Source of the DNA: Bradyrhizobium diazoefficiens
GTDB taxonomy: Bacteria; Pseudomonadota; Alphaproteobacteria; Rhizobiales; Xanthobacteraceae
Direction of reading: 5' to 3'
Assembly (NCBI RefSeq): GCF_016616885.1
Contig: NZ_CP067102.1
Location: 7,902,501 to 7,966,500 of the forward strand
DNA length: 64,000 bases
Shown here: positions 62,623-64,000 of the stretch, piece after piece
How positions within the stretch are numbered: the first letter of the stretch is position 1
Layout: each line of letters begins with the position of its first letter
Position numbers and translations under genes: made by a program
Notes under the pieces: model-generated
The model's input: only the letters and a program-made list of their open reading frames with translations
What the model was told of the DNA's origin: nothing
Database searches by the model: none

Positions 62623-63732
62623 CTACTCCTCCGCTCGGGCGATCCGCTCTGGAAATGCAGCCGCCAGCGAGGCGCGGCCGGGCTTCAACACGCCGCGCTC
62701 GGTGATCAGGCCGGTGACGAGGCGCGCCGGCGTCACGTCGAAGGCATAGTTTGCGACCGGCGAACCCTGCGGCACGATGCGCACCGTTTCCAATCGACCA
62801 TCGGCCGTGCGGCCGGTCATGTCGGTGACCTCAGTGCCGCTGCGCTGCTCAATCGGGATATCCCGGATACCGTCATCGACCGCGAAATCGATCGTCGGCG
62901 ACGGCAGCGCGACGTAGAACGGCACGCCGTTGTCATGTGCGGCGAGCGCCTTCAGATAAGTCCCGATCTTGTTGCAGACGTCACCATTGGCGGCGACGCG
63001 ATCGGTGCCGACAATGGCGAGATCGACCATGCCATGCTGCATCAGATGCCCGCCGGTGTTGTCGGGGATCACCGTGTGCGGCACGCCGTGATGACCGAGC
63101 TCCCAGGCGGTGAGCGAAGCGCCCTGATTGCGCGGGCGGGTCTCGTCGACCCAGACATGGACCTTGATGCCGCGCTCATGCGCAAGATAGATCGGCGCCG
63201 TCGCGGTGCCCCAGTCGACGGTGGCAAGCCAGCCGGCGTTGCAGTGGGTCAGCACGTTGACGGTTTCGCCCGGTCGCTTCTTCGCGACGATCGCCTCGAT
63301 CAGTGCAAAACCGTTGGCGGCGATACCACGGTTGATCTCGACATCCTGCTCGACGATCTCGTCGGCGCGGGCGTACGCCGCTTCCGCACGTTCGACCGGA
63401 TCGATCGGCGCAAGCGTCGCGCGCATCTCGTCCAGCGCCCATTTCAGATTGATCGCGGTCGGCCGCGCCACGACCAGCGTGTCGTAGGCGCGCTTCAGGC
63501 CCGCATCGGAGGCATCCTCGCGCATCGCAAGTGCCATGCCATAAGCCGCCGTCGCGCCGATCAGCGGTGCGCCACGAACCAGCATGTCGCGGATCGCAAC
63601 TGCCGCGTCTTCGCACGAGGTCAGCTTTGCAACGATGAATTCATGCGGCAGCCTGCGCTGGTCGATCGCGCCGACCGACCAGCCGTCGCGCTCGCGCCAG
63701 ATGCTGCGGAAATGTTTGCCGTCGACCTTCAT
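62623..63732 (-). CDS. mtnA: S-methyl-5-thioribose-1-phosphate isomerase MtnA
   Basis: This encodes 369 residues of the eIF2B-like family. MtnA converts methylthioribose-1-phosphate to methylthioribulose-1-phosphate in methionine salvage. The catalytic Cys164 ([11 protein letters not shown]) and Asp244 ([11 protein letters not shown]) are in place, along with the [13 protein letters not shown] segment near residue 53. AAGG lies upstream of ATG 63732. mtnP is just upstream on the same strand, so the two form an operon. Confidence 0.95.
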   Translation of the reverse strand: MKVDGKHFRSIWRERDGWSVGAIDQRRLPHEFIVAKLTSCEDAAVAIRDMLVRGAPLIGATAAYGMALAMREDASDAGLKRAYDTLVVARPTAINLKWALDEMRATLAPIDPVERAEAAYARADEIVEQDVEINRGIAANGFALIEAIVAKKRPGETVNVLTHCNAGWLATVDWGTATAPIYLAHERGIKVHVWVDETRPRNQGASLTAWELGHHGVPHTVIPDNTGGHLMQHGMVDLAIVGTDRVAANGDVCNKIGTYLKALAAHDNGVPFYVALPSPTIDFAVDDGIRDIPIEQRSGTEVTDMTGRTADGRLETVRIVPQGSPVANYAFDVTPARLVTGLITERGVLKPGRASLAAAFPERIARAEE

Positions 63733-63750
63733 GGCATTCTGCCTTTCGTC

Positions 63751-64000
63751 TCAACCGCGCAGGATGCGCCCGGCCACTGCGTCGAGCTTCTTCAGAAGCT
63801 CGGGATCGCGCGCTTCGGACGCGGTGATCAGCGCGGTGTCGAGTGCACGGTCCGAGCCGATCGGGCACGGTTCATGCTCGCGCGGAAAATCCTTGGCAAG
63901 GCGAGCCACCAGCGCCTTGGCCTTGTCGGCGTTGGACGTCAGCACGCGGATGATATCCTGCACGGTGACAGCGTCGTGATCGGGATGCCAGCAGTCGAAA
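63751..64000 (-). CDS. mtnP: S-methyl-5'-thioadenosine phosphorylase MtnP (C-terminal part)
   Basis: Only ~82 C-terminal residues are in the window; the gene continues past the end. The visible part starts FDCWHPDHDAVTVQDIIRVL, which matches the DCWH segment of methylthioadenosine phosphorylases of the purine nucleoside phosphorylase family. This enzyme makes the methylthioribose-1-phosphate used by MtnA. It ends 18 nt before mtnA, so the pair is co-transcribed. Confidence 0.88.
   Translation of the reverse strand, partial: FDCWHPDHDAVTVQDIIRVLTSNADKAKALVARLAKDFPREHEPCPIGSDRALDTALITASEARDPELLKKLDAVAGRILRG

Overview
The window is a high-GC stretch of an alphaproteobacterial chromosome, most like Bradyrhizobium or a close relative. 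The gene content (sox genes, a urt-fmd-ami cluster, many ABC and acyl-CoA genes), the codon use and the dense families of intergenic palindromes all point that way. I identified the genes by reading motifs; no database search was possible. No rRNA, tRNA, insertion sequence, phage gene or CRISPR array was seen.

Layout. 1-4.2 kb: the end of a thiosulfate-oxidation (sox) cluster (soxA C-terminus, SoxXA-binding protein, soxB, a DsrE-like protein), then a persulfide dioxygenase-rhodanese fusion. 4.2-13.2 kb: two MFS transporters, an operon resembling attEFGH (ABC ATPase, FtsX-type permease, lipocalin-like secreted protein), a MAPEG protein and a stand-alone amino-acid-type binding protein. 13.4-17.8 kb: an RND efflux pump (inner-membrane pump and lipoprotein adaptor). 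18.1-34.5 kb: a catabolic island of unknown substrate. On the + strand it has a group III alcohol dehydrogenase-like protein, an acyl-CoA ligase and a complete dipeptide/nickel-type ABC importer. Convergent on the - strand are a biotin-dependent acyl-CoA carboxylase pair, a BKACE-type beta-keto acid cleavage enzyme, an AraC regulator, a glutathione transferase and an acyl-CoA dehydrogenase. 34.5-36.3 kb: a truncated acyl-CoA ligase remnant, a strong terminator and another stand-alone binding protein. 36.3-40.2 kb: an XRE regulator divergent from a proteobacterial sortase pair (a VIT/vWA surface protein ending in LPKTA, plus a class GN-type sortase). 40.4-46.6 kb: an NDP-forming acyl-CoA synthetase, a lone MCE protein and a repeat-rich autotransporter.

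46.8-59.3 kb is the most interesting part. An eight-gene - strand operon (urtABCDE, formamidase, FmdB regulator, aliphatic amidase) is built to import urea or short amides and release ammonia from them. Divergent from it is a 1124-residue hybrid histidine kinase. Its sensor is a whole 12-helix NCS1-type nucleobase/cation symporter followed by a nine-cysteine module. The kinase gene overlaps a gene for a REC-PAS-like-LuxR response regulator. The 169-bp shared promoter region holds a symmetrical operator-like array and a good sigma-54 -24/-12 match. I read this as a transporter-type sensor system controlling amide/urea nitrogen use.

59.4-64 kb: a Baeyer-Villiger-type flavin monooxygenase, a secreted trypsin-like protease, a HAD phosphatase, and the methionine-salvage genes mtnA and mtnP (mtnP cut by the window edge). 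At least seven families of intergenic palindromic repeats are scattered through the window, often at convergent gene ends and in two cases inside operons.
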